In this document: positions 6,101 through 6,150 of the stretch, piece by piece
Position numbering within the stretch: position 1 is the first letter of the stretch
How the letters are laid out: each line of letters opens with the position of its first letter
Assembly (NCBI GenBank): GCA_001818895.1
Contig: MHLB01000063.1
Location: 8,950 to 15,099 of the forward strand
DNA from: Candidatus Liptonbacteria bacterium RIFCSPLOWO2_01_FULL_53_13
GTDB taxonomy: Bacteria > Patescibacteriota > Minisyncoccia > UBA6257 > 2-01-FULL-56-20
Length of the DNA stretch: 6,150 nucleotides
Direction: 5' to 3'
Made by a program: the position numbers and the translations under genes
The notes under the pieces: model-generated
What the model saw: the letters and a program-made list of their open reading frames with translations, nothing else
The model's database searches: none
What the model was told of the DNA's origin: nothing

Positions 6101-6150
6101 ATGAGCATTGTAAAACAAGCCCGCATCAGCCACCACAAAGTTTCCAAGTT
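6101..6150 (+). CDS. N-terminus of an unidentified gene (3' partial), possibly a transposase
   Basis: ATG at 6101 opens a frame that stays open to the window edge and reads MSIVKQARISHHKVSK, basic and helix-prone. It is too short for reliable identification. The 'ARISHHKVSK' stretch resembles the beginning of IS1595-family transposases (a 'lSkhKxxkL'-type start before a helix-turn-helix), but this rests on memory of the family. It lies after the HU terminator, so it begins a new transcription unit. There is no Shine-Dalgarno sequence; a -10-like TAGAAT sits six bases upstream. Confidence 0.45.
   Translation, partial: MSIVKQARISHHKVSK

Overview
The window looks like part of a compact bacterial genome, most probably from the Candidate Phyla Radiation (Patescibacteria, Parcubacteria-like). 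This is an inference from three things: a very large Ser/Thr/Ala/Gly-rich surface protein that begins with a peptidoglycan-binding domain and continues as divergent beta-sandwich-like repeats; an O-antigen-ligase-like membrane protein fused to a TPR tail; and short intergenic regions with little Shine-Dalgarno signal. No 16S or ribosomal gene is present to fix the taxonomy. Translation uses the standard bacterial code, with no sign of UGA recoding.

Layout, all genes on the + strand. (1) Positions 2-3055: the 3' part of a large surface/S-layer-like gene whose start lies upstream of the window. (2) 3056-3166: intergenic region with a secondary hairpin, a strong 13-bp terminator hairpin, and a possible promoter whose -35 box lies inside the terminator arm. 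(3) 3167-5443: a polytopic Wzy_C/O-antigen-ligase family protein with a C-terminal TPR domain. (4) 5444-5694: a 251-base non-coding region with an inverted array of GATATG-type short repeats, a good extended -10 promoter, and a second inverted array of 7-base units in the predicted leader of the next gene. (5) 5695-5970: an HU-family DNA-binding protein. (6) 5971-6100: a perfect GC-rich terminator nested in a third, weaker array of 7-base units, then a possible promoter. (7) 6101-6150: the first 16 codons of another gene cut by the window edge, possibly an insertion-sequence transposase.

How the genes may work together: the first protein is probably exported and held on the cell wall by its peptidoglycan-binding domain. 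The second belongs to a family of membrane enzymes that transfer lipid-linked glycans to an acceptor (WaaL ligases, Wzy polymerases, PglL-type protein O-glycosyltransferases). A terminator separates the two, so they are neighbours rather than a clear operon. The pairing still raises the possibility that the Ser/Thr-rich surface protein is glycosylated by the enzyme. HU is an independent housekeeping unit.

The most unusual signal is non-coding. Two intergenic regions carry three clusters of very short-period iterated units (7, 8 and about 10 bases) whose copies occur on opposite strands, so each can fold back on itself. No familiar feature class explains them.
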